A stretch of 64,000 nt of DNA from Phytoseiulus persimilis (Eukaryota > Arthropoda > Arachnida > Mesostigmata > Phytoseiidae). Under the pieces are notes generated by a model. It searched no databases. It had not been told where the DNA came from and was given only the letters and a program-made list of their open reading frames with translations. The stretch spans positions 27,364,723 through 27,428,722 of the forward strand of contig CM075103.1 of NCBI GenBank assembly GCA_037576195.1. The letters are read 5' to 3'. Each line of letters starts with the position of its first letter. Position 1 is the stretch's first letter. Both the position numbers and the translations under genes were made by a program. Below are positions 1 to 11,809 of this stretch, piece after piece.

Positions 1-653
1 CCACGGGCACTTCAGGTGTCTGCGTGAATCTCCACGAAACGCGCAATCCTCGCCATGAAAATTCGGCAAGAACGGAGGGAAGTCGAAAATGCAGTAAAAA
101 AGCCCGGAAATTCTGGCTCGCGAAATGACCAAGCAAGAATCCGATGGAAACGCAATCACCCTAAAATCCCGCAGATAACCGACCTTTTTCTTCGTTTTTT
201 TTTTTCTCAAAAAACCGCGTCAGACGAGACCGTCATCTGCGAAGTTCGCTCCCTGATGAGTTCTTTTTCTGACGACCAAGTTATAAGATTGTTTCATTAT
301 TCGATAAGTTCGTTATCAGGTGCGTAATTTTCAAAGGGAATCGGAGATAAGGGTCCGTTAGCTGCGGTATTTCAGTATATACATAAAACGAAGGAGGTTC
401 GAGTCCCATTACATTTTTCCGAAACCAGTCTGAGGAACAGGTCAGCCCGGGAAGGAACCCGGTGGAATTCGTCCAGTCGGTCGCGGTGGGCCGACACGCA
501 TAAATCACCTTGAGCTCTGTGCAGCGCCCCTGATCCCGGGAGCCATAGATCACTCAGGTTTCACAGGACGAGGTTCTCAACCTGGTCGAGTGCTGTTTAG
601 CTCCCATTCTCGGCTTTCCAGAGGAAGAAGCCAGCTGTCCTCTGGGACGCTTC
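1..653. other. stretch without a recognised gene
   Basis: I see no supportable gene here. There is a T-rich run near 190-208. The short open frames on both strands lack splice-compatible continuations and family motifs. Confidence 0.4.
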
Positions 654-999
654 TCAAGCTGGCGGCACTTTATTCCCATAGTTTGCATCAAAATGAACCA
701 TAATTTTAGAAATTGTATCAGTGGAACATGATGCGAATCGTTGATTCGCTCGTAATGATCGTTGAAACTCGCATCCAGAGCCCCGTTGATTTGTATCTTT
801 CTCGGAAGCGCTCACACAGTAGGAGAATATCGGCAAGTTGGCGACGAATACGTCGGAGTACGAACGTATCACCTCGACGAAACTCCCCTTTGGCCCCAGC
901 GGCGAGCCCATAGTGAGCGAATTGTCGTTGAAATTCAAGCTCAACTCCAGCGAGAATCCTCAAGAATCCGAGTCGAGAATTTTTTCCCTTGGATTCCAC
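654..999 (-). pseudogene. possible decayed chemoreceptor C-terminal fragment
   Basis: Two overlapping minus-strand frames together resemble the 3' part of an arthropod gustatory receptor. One (718-999) has an amphipathic stretch with RQLADILLLCERFRERYKS, like the helix before the last membrane segments. The other (654-944) ends with SKIMVHFDANYG, comparable to the ...LQFDSG ending of the two intact receptors at 3042 and 7360. The pieces lie in different frames and I found no convincing splice pair joining them, so a decayed relative of the neighbouring tandem receptors is the likeliest reading. Chance resemblance is possible. Confidence 0.25.
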
Positions 1000-3041
1000 G
1001 TGGACTCCTAAACCCTCCTGCTTTGATCTGAGATTCTGAGCGCAGACGCCGACGACAGTGTTGAGGGAAGCAACGGGCAGGCAGTTTCGCCTTGAAGCTC
1101 AACCATTCCGCCAACAGCTGCGTAACACGTTTCCAAGCCAGAACGTGTTGATAATACGCTCCCTGAGTATGAGAGAAGGGAATACTTCGCTCAAACACGC
1201 GTTCCAATGTTTCGTTCGCGTGCTGAAAATGTCGAGTCCTACAAGCTTCGACCGCGGTCGGACAATACTCGGAGTTCAGTCTCTTGAGCCCTTACAAACG
1301 GATAAAGGTTGGTCAAGGCGTCTTCCGATCGGTAGCTCAGCCTCGGAACCCAACTCAGAATCTGAGTCAATCTACCATAATATTCTGTTTCCCCTCCTGT
1401 GAATTGCAGATTGGTTCCAGAATGGTTACTTCATTTCATCATAATATCGAATAAATGTTCATAGACATGAGTTGTTCGTCGAGCATCGCTAGCGCTCGAA
1501 TTCGGGGCTGTCTTCCTTTTGGCAAGAGAGTGCTCCAAGAAAATGTTGTTGTCAAACCTTGTGACGTCCAGACTGTCTAAAGAATCGCACCGGGCACGGC
1601 GCACCTCGCTGAACATTCGCTTGGCAGGCATACTGCTCGCCTGCAGCGCGTCCACATATGTACAGCACGGCCAGCTAAACTTGCACGCCGCGGGGAGCAT
1701 TCGACGATGTCGCTCTCCTCCTCACCTGCGTCTCGCAGAAGCGTCGGCGACATTCAGCGATACGTCGAGCTCATCGCGGCAGAGGGATTGGGCGAAGAGT
1801 CTCGTTCGGAGCGTCAACGAGATCATACGAAACTCTTCGCTGGGATTTCCGAGCATTCTTTGTTTTCCGGCGACCGGGAACGGATATTTGTTTCGGATTC
1901 CGAACATCCCACAGCAGCGCGAGATGACCATGGTCTCTTGTCCCCTGGTACTCCTGCTGCTGACTCCTGAGAAGGACTGCAAAGCCTGGACACATAGCAA
2001 CTCTGATGGCAAGTCCATATATTTTTTAAAACTGATTTTCCTTCATGAAGAGAATTCATTTTCCGTCAATGAGAAAGTTCGCTTCCCGTCATGAAAATGA
2101 TTCATTTTTCGTTATGAAGATATTCTATTCCCCGTTCCGGAGGAAATTCATCTCCCATTGCAACGAGAAATATATTTTCCTTGATTGCGGAACACCAAGC
2201 TCCGTTACGCGTGATAACGGGGAATCGGGTCCAATCAGAACTGATCACATATTGTCTGGAGTCTACAAAACCATACGACACAATCGACAGGGCCAATTAT
2301 GGAGAAAATTGAAACGGAAGGGTATGCCAGAACCACTGCTGCAGACAGTCATTGGAAATCAAACATATTCGGGGTGACCGAGATAGGCCCCATGGCAATA
2401 AATCTCCCATGAAGCCTTCGAATTCGTAGACGCAGAACCGGGATGCAGAAGAAAACCTTCATGATTAACGAGAATCAGCGAGAAAGTGAAGTCAGTCGTT
2501 CCTCTGCTCATCGGTCGAGGAACGCTGAAACCTCTCAATAGGGAATACACTGCTACAGTAGAGTCATCTGCGCGGGAGACGCGGGGACAGGGTAACCGTT
2601 CGTGCGGATGAAATGCCAGTCTTGATGGGTATTGAAGACACCTTATACAGGATGTTCGATCGCAGCGGTCTCCCGGATTCTGGTTGGACACCCCTCATGT
2701 TATGCAAAAAATTCCATAGATGATCCTCCTCGGAATTCAGGAGTTCAGATGACAATCCACGCGCTGACCCAGCGAAAGGTTCAGTCTCCGACAACAATCA
2801 GCTCTCTCGTGATCGGTGGAATCTCAGAACACGTATCGCCAGGTCAGAAGATAATGTCGACACGAGAAAAAGAGCGGACCATTGTTGAAAACGATTTTGA
2901 AAGTCTTCGTCTGAGCTGTTGGCTTCAGCTCGCAACCCGCACGTCTTAGGTACAGTCGGAAAATTTCCCACACGCCGAGTTACCAGGACTACACTTCATA
3001 TGCTCATCCGTCATATTTCCGCGATGAATCTCAGGAGCCAA
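1000..3041. other. stretch without a confident gene
   Basis: Open frames exist on both strands around 1430-2090, but none has a domain, signal peptide or consistent splice structure I can defend. The only clear structure is the degenerate tandem repeat listed separately at about 2038-2190. Confidence 0.4.
2038..2190 (+). repeat. degenerate short tandem repeat, period about 22-28 bases
   Basis: Five or six diverged copies of a unit near ATTCATTTTYCGTYATGAAR follow each other; the clearest lie between 2052 and 2150. The copies differ by substitutions and small length changes. They form no useful reading frame and I see no inverted ends. Confidence 0.5.
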
Positions 3042-4187
3042 TCAGCCGGCCAGATTATGAGGGGTGCGAATCTCCTCGAAAGTGATCGCAGTCGCTTGCT
3101 TTTGGGATGCGAATTTCGACATCGCTGCCGTGACTCCGGAATCAAATTGCAGCAGGACTGCATCAAATGTCACGCAAGTTACAGTATATTTCAGAAAACT
3201 CGATACACTGTGAGGAAAGCACGCGACGGTTAGCGTGTCCCATTCCTCATTGTATTCGAGCAGTCGGCCATATTTATCCCGACATCTCCCGCAGAGAGCT
3301 TCGGCCAGATCTCCAAGTTTGGAGATTGATAATCCAGCCTTGTGACAGAGAGAAACGCAAGCGGAAGACTGCCTCTCTAGGACGAAGAGTTGGGCCATGC
3401 AGCTCAATTCACCTAAAAACTCCACGATGTCTACGAAGGACCATGGAGCTCCCTCGAGGAGTCCGGCGAAGCGAAGCACGACGTCAACGAGGACCTCCAC
3501 GTAGTACCCGGGGAGAATACAAGAGAAACTGTCATTCGTCTGCCGAGTTCGCTCGCGAACCTGCCACTTCTTCTCGGCGATGAAACCGAGCTCCCGGTTT
3601 TCCGTGCACCGGGTTATCTCCTGAAGCAGAACTCGGTTTGTCCGGAGAATGTCGCTGTAAATTAGATTGAAACCGGTCGTCATGATTGAGCAGTGAAGCA
3701 GGCTAGCTAAGATAATGATTAGTTCAGGAGCCGTGCATTCAATCATAGAGATCGCGATCCGCGCGATAAGGGGGACCGCCAAGGCCAAAGGGATGATGAT
3801 GTCCCTCATTCTCCTGTTACCGCTTCGCAAAAGTCCGGCGAGAGATTGTCGCCTGGCTATGGAGACGAACATGACAGAGAGGCTGGTCAGGATGAAAGCC
3901 GACTCGTTGAATGATCTCACAGCGTCTAACAGGCTGAGCTCTACTCCGTCATCGAAGAACCTATGCCGCTCATAAATTGCAACCGTTGTCAAGTGAATAG
4001 CCAGAAAACAGGACCACACAAGCTTCAGCGATAAAACTCGCATTTTTCCTGGTTCACCGCGAAGTTGTGGTCCGTTCACCAAGCACAATGAATCGAACAA
4101 GTGATCAGCGAACGATTCCCTCTCCGAGCAGCTCTTCCCGACCTCGTATACGCCGTATCCCATCGGTAAATCACAAAAATCACGCAT
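3042..4187 (-). CDS. gustatory-receptor-like seven-membrane-segment protein
   Basis: A single uninterrupted frame of 381 codons starts at the ATG at 4185-4187. The open frame extends 15 codons further upstream but only to a GTG, so the ATG is preferred. Hydrophobic segments occur roughly at residues 55-75, 88-110, 127-150, 158-180, 215-240, 250-268 and 330-350. The end carries TCVTFDAVLLQFDSG, matching the TYhhhhhQF signature that closes arthropod gustatory receptors, with C in place of Y. The usual length of the family is 350-450 residues. It is a close paralogue of the gene at 7360-8457: both have HCSIMTTGFNLIYSDI and ELGFIAEKKW. Family members are ligand-gated cation channels in chemosensory neurons; the ligand cannot be inferred. 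No intron is visible. Confidence 0.82.
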   Translation of the reverse strand: MRDFCDLPMGYGVYEVGKSCSERESFADHLFDSLCLVNGPQLRGEPGKMRVLSLKLVWSCFLAIHLTTVAIYERHRFFDDGVELSLLDAVRSFNESAFILTSLSVMFVSIARRQSLAGLLRSGNRRMRDIIIPLALAVPLIARIAISMIECTAPELIIILASLLHCSIMTTGFNLIYSDILRTNRVLLQEITRCTENRELGFIAEKKWQVRERTRQTNDSFSCILPGYYVEVLVDVVLRFAGLLEGAPWSFVDIVEFLGELSCMAQLFVLERQSSACVSLCHKAGLSISKLGDLAEALCGRCRDKYGRLLEYNEEWDTLTVACFPHSVSSFLKYTVTCVTFDAVLLQFDSGVTAAMSKFASQKQATAITFEEIRTPHNLAG

Positions 4188-4851
4188 GACGAACCGATGC
4201 GCGGACGGGATCTCCCGAGTTTGAATAAACACTCGTGATTGTCCCCGCCTGAACTAGGAACCATTAGAATAGGTTTTGACTTGGGACGAATCGATATTCG
4301 AACAGACTCTCACCTCAATTCAACCGACAGATGTCTCTGACGTGTGAGATTTGTACGTCGCACACTGAGCCGAAGGCAAGCACAGATCCCCAAGGAAGGC
4401 AGCGCTTCTACAGCGTCTCGAAGGCCGACACGCGCGAATGAATAATTGGACGTTACATTTTTTGTGCTGTTCCGTCGAGGTTCGGAGTAATGAAAGACAT
4501 CGGATTTCACGGAACGAGGCTCTCAACCGCGAAACCTCCTCCTCCGATCAATTCAATACACACATTTTTCGTATCACACATGAGCAGGTAGTTTATCTGA
4601 TAAACGAGAGGAATGACATATTTTGTTCCTCGGAAATATCTCATTTTCGCAGGACGCATTTTCTCAGCTCTGTAAAAGGCCGACCACTCGAGCGGGCCCG
4701 GTCAACAGAGCATACCCTTGAGCACTTGAGAATGCGCACAGGAAGAGATACCGTTAAATTAAAAAGAATGAACTCGGCTCAGGAAACTCGGATACGCCAG
4801 TGTTCAATCAGGCTCTGGTCTGGGGTAGCGCGAAGCTTTCCGACTGTTCGA
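4188..4851. other. spacer between receptor gene and hAT-type element
   Basis: This is the upstream side of the minus-strand receptor. The plus-strand open frame starting at 4438 runs into the transposable element at 4860 and is not taken as a gene. I see no clear core promoter. Confidence 0.4.
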
Positions 4852-5600
4852 CTTGAGAGTAGGGGTCGCAAAAAAACCGCCAAGCGTAACCGCGGTTCTG
4901 CCCCGGAGCCGCGATTACCCGCGGGTAGCCGCTGCGACCCCGCGGTCCCTGGCGTTTACCCGCGGGTACCCACCAGTCCGGTGGCTACCCGATGGTCTAC
5001 GAACTCATCTCTGGATCCATGAAGCGATCACAAAACCCTCTCTTTAATCGCTCATATGAGCCTCATGAAATCGCTCGTGCCATGGAGAAGCACGGAAAGA
5101 CAGACTTGATTTTTCTTCCGGAACGTGCCCGTTGTATGATTGACAGACCGAAAATTTATGGGATCAGCGCGCATAATTTATTATTTTCGAGTCGCTCGAG
5201 TCGTGAAACTAAATCGAGTCGAACGAAGTTCTGATCCAATACGATTTTGCCTCGGGTTCTCAGTGGCCTTGCTAGATTGCTTTGTAGTCGAAGGCATTCC
5301 GAACGATGAAGATGTCGTCTAAAGTCGACTGCCTCAGTCGTGTGCGGTTTTTGCCGATGACAAAGGTCAACAGGCTGAACGCTCCACATCTTGTGGAAGC
5401 TGCTAGACAAGGGGCCATTGGTCTATAATACTGAGAACAAGCCGAACGAGCCGCGGGTACCCGCCAGGACCAGCGGGAACCCGCGGGTTGCGGGTATCAC
5501 CCGCGGTCTCGAGGGAGGTCCGCAACCCGCGGGTGATACCCGCGTCCAAGTGAGACCTCGCGGTTCCGCTTGGAGTTTTTTTGCGATCCCTACTTGAGAG
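4852..5600. mobile_element. non-autonomous hAT-type miniature element with 8-base target duplication
   Basis: The element proper spans 4860-5592 (733 bases). It is flanked by perfect direct repeats CTTGAGAG at 4852-4859 and 5593-5600. The ends are inverted: TAGGGGTCGC at the left and GCGATCCCTA at the right, and similarity continues inward (TCGCAAAAAAAC on the left, its complement on the right). An 8-base target duplication with short TAG...CTA ends is typical of the hAT superfamily. Subterminal copies of the palindrome ACCCGCGGGT or its core CCCGCGGGT cluster at both ends (about 4916-4965 and 5453-5545), as expected for transposase-binding repeats. The interior has no transposase frame. The two copies of the target duplication are identical, so the insertion may be young. 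Confidence 0.85.
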
Positions 5601-7359
5601 TACCTAGAGCTACTCATTACATCGGAGTGCAATGAGTAAAAATTTTACTGGAGCGTTATAAAGCGGTTCTCATCCTCCTTGACGTTGTTCCTCCTCTCCC
5701 CTCTTCAACTGCATATGCTTAATTTCACCTAGTCCTGCAGCCGGCGTGCCTTTCCTGCACTCCTCCGAGGGCTTTCGAGCCTCAACATCCTATCTCCCAT
5801 CCCGATCTCTGGTGATTTATCGTGATCTGAATCATGGTGGCAGTAGCATGCCAACCATGAACCTCCCGAAGCAAAAGCCTCGTAGCATTGTACGATATTT
5901 ACGGCTGAGTTTTCCGGAAGTCTTACTTCGGTTGATCACAAAGGCCTAGGAGTGTTTTATCCGAGTTCGGAGCCACTGAAAGGAGGGAAAGACAGGACGA
6001 TTTCAGAAGATCCACACAGGGGCTGCACGACTACGTTCCCTCGAGCTCCACACGCTCGAAGAAGGCTCAAACGGACAGGAGGATGTGGGATCACGGGAAC
6101 CAATGAATCGACGAGGTCGGCTCCGAGCCTACCATGTGGTGTCGTTGATTTCGACGCTCAACATCCATGAATATTTTGTGCGCCTACGACGCACTGTTTC
6201 GGAAAAGACCTCGGAAAAAAAGACAGCAACCTCCCCGGCCATGTATAACCTGGGCGAACTCTGTAGCAAAATGCATGAGCGAAGCCGGTTCTCCCTTCGC
6301 GATGCGCACAGCTATTGAAGGCAGCTTCGTCGCTCGCGGAGCAAACATTCCAAACAATCCGATTGAAACAGCAATTTGGACCATAGCCGTGCATATTCGA
6401 GAAAGCATACTAGTGAACCAGGATCGTGGTTATAATGGAGCCGCGGCAGCCGCATGCTCTTCTCAGTGGGCCCACGAGCACTTCAGCCCCCGAGAAGTGC
6501 GCATAAGTCTCGACCGAGAACAATGAAAACTCACAGCTCAAAACGTTGAATCCCGAAGTCCCGAATGAACTGAGAGCTGTTGGACGATTCGAGGCCGCAA
6601 CCATGGCAGAGCGCACGAGACACTCTCGTCGATCAATTAGTAATCCCGACGAATATCTCGGACAGATCTTCAAATTAAGTATGAGGCACTCAAGGATTGA
6701 AACTCGAAATCTCGATGGGGGCAACGCCCACTCGTCCGTGATGGAACGTGAGGATTCCTGCTCATCAGAGCATCGTGTTCAGTCTCGGAACCACTGAAAT
6801 GGAGGAAGAATACCGTGAGATTCTTTATTATCCGGGAACGACCACACCGGCGACATGATAAGAGCGACATGATAATAACCTCAGGGAGGAGAAATTGTTC
6901 GTGATCCCCAAGAGGGTAGCGGTGGGGGCATCCGACAACCCTGTTCTGTGAGGGTTTCTCGAGTCACGGTAATGGACGCTATCAATTGTTGAATTTTCCA
7001 ATAACGCTGTTGACGTGACTTATCCGATAAGAAAAAAACGTGAGACAACTAGAAATGGCGCAGACCCACAACGATTCCCTTTCATCTCCGAAGCAATTCA
7101 AAGTTTTTGAAATCCGTTCGAAGATCAGAAACTGAGGGCGCTCTGGATCCAACCTGGAGCAAACCAGGCTCTCTGCTCCTGCAACTCCACCGAAAACTTC
7201 TGTTGTAGCTGCTCATATACAGCTCAGCCCGTGCGAACGATTTTTCATTCCGAAGACGTATCTGATGTGAATGGTCGGATTCGGCTCAGGATCCGTGCGC
7301 TAGAAATCATCGGATATATACTGCTAAAGATTCTCCCTTCACTCGATCGGTGTCGAACG
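5601..7359. other. stretch without a confident gene
   Basis: This lies between the element and the second receptor. Overlapping frames at 6167-6526 (plus) and 6184-6408 (minus) are open, but neither shows a family motif or paired splice sites. I see no repeats of note. Confidence 0.35.
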
Positions 7360-8457
7360 CTAATGAGACGCTAGTTTCGACGTGGCTCTGATGATCCCGG
7401 AGTCGAATTGAAGCATGACTGCTCCAAACGTGACGCAGGTTATGATGTAGCTCAGAAAATTGGACACACTGTGAGAGAAGCATCCGACATTCAGGGTGTC
7501 CTGTTCCTCGTTATATTTCAGTAATCGTCGATACTGTGCCCGGCATCTCCCGCACACAGGCTCCACGGTGTCCATCAATTTGGAGATAGTTGTTGCAGCT
7601 TCGTGGCACTGGGAAACGCAAGACGAAGACTGTCTCGCTAAGAATAAGAGCTGAGCCATGCAGCCCAATTCGCCTACGAAACGCAGGACGTCGACACAGG
7701 ACTGAGGAACCCCATCGAAGAGTCCGGCGAAGCAGAGCACAATCCCGACGAGTATCTCCACGTAGAACCCGGAGAGAATCCACTGAAAAATTTCATTTGT
7801 TTTTCGGATTCGCTCGCGTACCCGCCATTTTTTCTCGGCGATGAAACCTAGCTCTCGCCTCTGTGTGCATCGCGATATTTCCTCGAGCAGAGCTTGATTG
7901 TTCCGAACGATGTCGCTGTAAATGAGGTTGAATCCGGTCGTCATGATGGAGCAATGCAATATGCAAGCATTCATTATGAACAGTTCAGAATCTGTGCATG
8001 CGGTCAGGATAATGACGGTTCGTGTTACGTGGGGTAAAGACAAAGCCAACGGAATTAGGATGTCCTTAATAGCCCTGTTTCCAGTTCGCAGAAGTCCGGC
8101 GATAGAATCTCGGCTGGTGATTGAGACGACAGTAACAGACGAGCCGGTCAGGATGAGAACCAGTTCGTTAAAGGTTCTCACTGCCGACAGAAGGCTGAGC
8201 TGTCCTCCTTCGTCATAGAGACTATGCCACTCGTAAATAGCAGCCACTATCAGGTAGAGAGCAAGCACGCCGGACCAGACGATCTTCAGGAAGAAATCAC
8301 GCCATTTCCCCGGTTCACCGCGGAGTCGTAGTCCATTGATCAGGCAAAAATAATGAAATACATGATCCGCCACTGTTTCGCTCTCCAAGCCACATAACGC
8401 GGCTTTAGATCCGTTGGATCCCTTCGAAAAATCACAGAATTCGCAGAGGCCGCGCAT
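7360..8457 (-). CDS. gustatory-receptor-like seven-membrane-segment protein, tandem paralogue
   Basis: One uninterrupted frame of 365 codons starts at the ATG at 8455-8457 and ends at TAG. Seven hydrophobic stretches can be marked: about residues 50-70, 82-105, 122-145, 152-173, 205-228, 238-256 and 316-338. The last is followed by TCVTFGAVMLQFDSG, the family's C-terminal signature with C for Y. Its hydrophobic and loop blocks follow the gene at 3042-4187 throughout, with the same strand and no intron, so the two arose by local duplication. The N-terminus (first 25 residues) is the least alike. It is expected at the dendritic membrane of chemosensory neurons as a ligand-gated cation channel; the ligand is unknown. 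No break or stop is seen, so it is probably functional. Confidence 0.83.
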   Translation of the reverse strand: MRGLCEFCDFSKGSNGSKAALCGLESETVADHVFHYFCLINGLRLRGEPGKWRDFFLKIVWSGVLALYLIVAAIYEWHSLYDEGGQLSLLSAVRTFNELVLILTGSSVTVVSITSRDSIAGLLRTGNRAIKDILIPLALSLPHVTRTVIILTACTDSELFIMNACILHCSIMTTGFNLIYSDIVRNNQALLEEISRCTQRRELGFIAEKKWRVRERIRKTNEIFQWILSGFYVEILVGIVLCFAGLFDGVPQSCVDVLRFVGELGCMAQLLFLARQSSSCVSQCHEAATTISKLMDTVEPVCGRCRAQYRRLLKYNEEQDTLNVGCFSHSVSNFLSYIITCVTFGAVMLQFDSGIIRATSKLASH

Positions 8458-8721
8458 GGCAATCGCTTGGCGACGGCGACGACCTAATGCACTAAAGGAA
8501 TCTCTTGGATTAGATCGATTTTTGATGGACGATTTCCCTCCTCTCTCCCCCGAGATCGGGCCTCTCTACTTTCGACGGATGACGGATCGCACGCGATCCG
8601 AGCACTCATTCAAATAATTGAATGCGGGCGTGCGGAGTTGACACGGAGGCGTGACAACACGATATTCCGGGGGAGCCGATGATCCGTCGAAGCGGACGGA
8701 AGTGTTCTGATGTCACTGGTA

Positions 8722-8856
8722 TCACATAAGCTTTCCCAGATTGGTCTTAATTCCTGCATCCCCGAGGATCTCCCTCAGCTTCGTCGAGATGTAGCCGCGT
8801 AAGGTCGCAGGAGTGGTTCTGTAAGCATCGAGGAATCGATACCTTGCGCACAGCAT
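8722..8856 (-). pseudogene. short ORF, possible fragment of a mobile-element recombinase
   Basis: A 44-codon minus frame from the ATG at 8854-8856 has coding-like composition and contains RTTPATLRGYISTKL followed by a GI. This loosely resembles the region before the second catalytic Arg of tyrosine recombinases in DIRS-like or Crypton-like elements. The catalytic residues themselves are not present. A further minus frame at 8881-9156 could be an earlier piece. The assignment is weak. Confidence 0.2.
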
Positions 8857-11320
8857 GTGCACTCATCAGCGCCGAGCATCTCATTGTACAGAATCTGAAT
8901 TTGAAGCACTCTCCGGACTGACTTGGCGCAACAATGTAGCTCGAGCATTGTTCGAAACTTCAATGTCGAGCTCGAGCGAAGGTCGTGAGAATACTGATTC
9001 GTACCTCGTGGGGAATTCCTTTGTGATATCCGGGAGGGAGTGCGCTCGAGCGTTTTGTGAATGGAGAGCTGGTGCTCTCTGTCGCAACATGTAGTCAGCA
9101 AGTTGTTTCACTCCCTGCCGTCTGCTGACCTTGCTGACAACCGTCGCGCAGACCATTCCCCGGGGCGGAAATTATGCCCAGCGGAGCAAGTCTCACCATT
9201 AAATTCCATCGCCAAGGGGTTCGCTTCTGGTGAACCGCGAATTCTCGATTCGGTGTGAATTCGAGCCTGGGAAGTCACGGTGGAACTTCGCTGATCCCTC
9301 ATGTGCCCAATGGCCGCGTGAGCAGCATCTGGAAAAAAAACCGATCCCTCCCCTCCCGTCACTCGAACCGTCCGGGTGAATGAAAGGACTCATTTTGGTT
9401 ATCGATTGTCGATGTAGAATCGATGAGCACTTCCTGGAGCAGTTGAAGACCGTGCGATCTTTCGTGTACCTTGGAAAAGTTTCAGGTCTCTGAGCGGATC
9501 GCTCCGAATATCTGTCGGATAGTGCTCAACAAGCTTTCCCTGAGCTTTCGCCTCAAGTTGTGAATGATGGTTCCCTGGTCTGCGGAGCGTGGTTTTGCCG
9601 GCGTCTAAGGCGGAAGGATGAACTTCTTAACGGATTCCATTTTCCAGTCGAATCCCTAACGTTCGAGGCTAGCCAAGAGCACGAGTATAAGACGTTTGCG
9701 GTTTCTGAGAGTCTCGTCAAGTTGCCTCTTGGTTCTTCCGGGCTCATTCTTGAGATCTGTCTTCATTATCTGTTTCCTCTCCTTGGTGACGGGTTCTGTT
9801 CCTATCAAGCTTAGGAAATCGGAGTTGATATTCCTGTAGTGGGATGAGCAACGACCTTTGCGTCTTATCCGCATTGAAGGACTCTGAATAATCATGAGCC
9901 TTCCAGTCAGAGCTAGAACTGGGAGCGGCGCTTCGCAAACGCACGAGTCTCTCCAAGAGCTCTATCGCTCGAGAATCGGAGCTTTAGGTCTTGTCTCTAG
10001 CGTTGTAGGTCTGGAACTGATTCTGAAGTTGAAGCATGGAAATTCTCCGAAAGAGAACGAAGTGCTCGGTGTTGGAATATTCCTCGAAGGAGACCGCAAA
10101 CGCCAAGTGCATCGTGGCGGGAAGCTAGGTCCACCCCGATTGGTCTAGCTCAGGATGAGTGCGATTGCCCCTGATTCGAACAACTCGAGATTGATTCTCG
10201 CAAACGTCCATCGCCCCAGAAAATAGGATGTTTCCTCTATCTGATCTTTTGGAGCGATAGGCACACGAGTGCCCTTGGCAGTCACCTGAATATTCAACGC
10301 GGGATTCCCGAGGACGACTACAACCCGGGCCCATCCTCAAAGCAGTTAACTTCCTCCATCCAGCCCGATTGCTGCTAGGCCGGATCCCGCGAGCCCGAAT
10401 GGCACGAGCACGATCTCGTCGGCCTGATTACCACTAGCCAAAATGAGGCTCCGCCCAGCCGAGTGAAGTACCGGTGAAGCTTCTATGGACGATTGCTGAC
10501 TGAAATCTGACAACGAATAAGGAGACGTCTGCTCTGTTTTCTCGTACCGTATAGATCATAAGTTTGCTGTAAGGAACTGTTTCCCACCCGAGCAGCGCTA
10601 TTGGTGGTGACACCGGTTCTCATGGTGACAATCATTAATTCTTCATGCAAACTCACTGGCTATCGAATTGGTGATTTTTATTTATCTCTCCTCCTGTTAG
10701 CACCCTGAGTTCAGTTACATTCGGTCAGGACATTGCTGCCACAGGGGTACTGCCCGGACGCTTCTTCGTTCAGAGAGAGGTATAGCGACTCGTGCTCTTA
10801 ACGAGGCCGAGTGGATGAGACTGGAGAGCTCCTAGCGAAAGCGGCATAGCCCCGCTCAGAAGCTTCATCAAGCCCCCGCGATTCCCGCTGGGTGGAGCCT
10901 TCTTCGGGCTCGTGGAGTCGGGCTGACGACGATCGGGCTCATGGTATTCGGAACTGGGTTGGAATAAGGTGTTGGAGTTGAAAACACTGAAGCGGAGCCC
11001 AAGAAGTCGGCACCTACTCCGAGAAAGTATCAGAACAGCGAGTCACAGAATGTGCGACACGGACTCCAAGAGACTCGGAAAGATCGTTTCACAAGGTATG
11101 GGCTGCCATATATTCGATCACATACCGACAGCTCAGTGTCGGCACGGGATCATCCCACAGCGTTCCTGTTCCTCTCCGCGAGTGAAGCCATCGATCTCGT
11201 TCGACGTACCACCGTCGGAGGCTCCGACACATATATGACTCTCAACGTCCATGTCACCGTTGCCATCCGCGGGCATTATATCATTGCCCCATTCAGTGGG
11301 GAAAGTTGGACACCTCCTAC
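8857..11320. other. gene-poor stretch
   Basis: I can support no gene. Minus frames at 9553-9956 have Arg/Ser-rich coding-like composition but shift frame repeatedly, which fits an old decayed coding sequence or chance. I find no tandem repeats or clear inverted ends. Confidence 0.35.
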
Positions 11321-11413
11321 TTCTATTGTGTCCACTTCGACTACTCAGAAGCATTCGACGAGGTCCACAATCCACGTGATCTCAGCAAACTGCGTAAATT
11401 TCGCATCCGATAA
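11321..11413 (+). pseudogene. reverse transcriptase fragment (non-LTR type)
   Basis: In the frame starting at 11321 the translation reads FYCVHFDYSEAFDEVH followed by a KL and an RI before a stop at 11411. This matches the palm segment of non-LTR reverse transcriptases, where an F-x-D-[FY]-x-[KE]-A-F-D motif carries the first catalytic Asp, followed by a conserved H and a [KR]L helix. Neighbouring frames are broken, so only this short block is recognisable. It is the remnant of a dead retrotransposon. Confidence 0.5.
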
Positions 11414-11809
11414 ACTCCAGCAGTATTTCGACGTGAGGTCAAACAATAGGAGGAGGTAGGGTATACGCCTGAGGTCAACTTGTATCGCACGCTCCGATAG
11501 AGCCAGTGACCTCGACTCCGGGCGTATTCCGAGAAAGCCAGACTTGTATGAACCTTTATTCATGAATGAAGCGATCTGAAACTGAAACCGAACCTCACAG
11601 CCATCCACCGCGTCGGTTCAGTTTATGCCCAAGAAGCTTCTAGGATGAACTTCCTGGACTGATTCGCGTTGGCGTGGATACGGAACATTAGGTCACGAAT
11701 CCGTGCGTTCTAGAATCTCCCTTCTCTCTCCTTCTTACAGAGGGTGAACACCTCAGAGAGTGGATTTGTGTGAATTTCCGAACCTAGGCTGATTGACCTA
11801 TACTTCTCC

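Noticed and set aside
1519-2094. 191-codon plus open frame
   Set aside because: No domain, no signal peptide, competing open frames in every register, and its 3' end runs into a degenerate tandem repeat.
3042-4232. 396-codon version of the first receptor
   Set aside because: It begins with GTG; the first ATG at 4187 gives a normal-length receptor.
4438-5022. 194-codon plus open frame
   Set aside because: Its second half lies in the hAT-type element and consists of translated CCCGCGGGT repeats.
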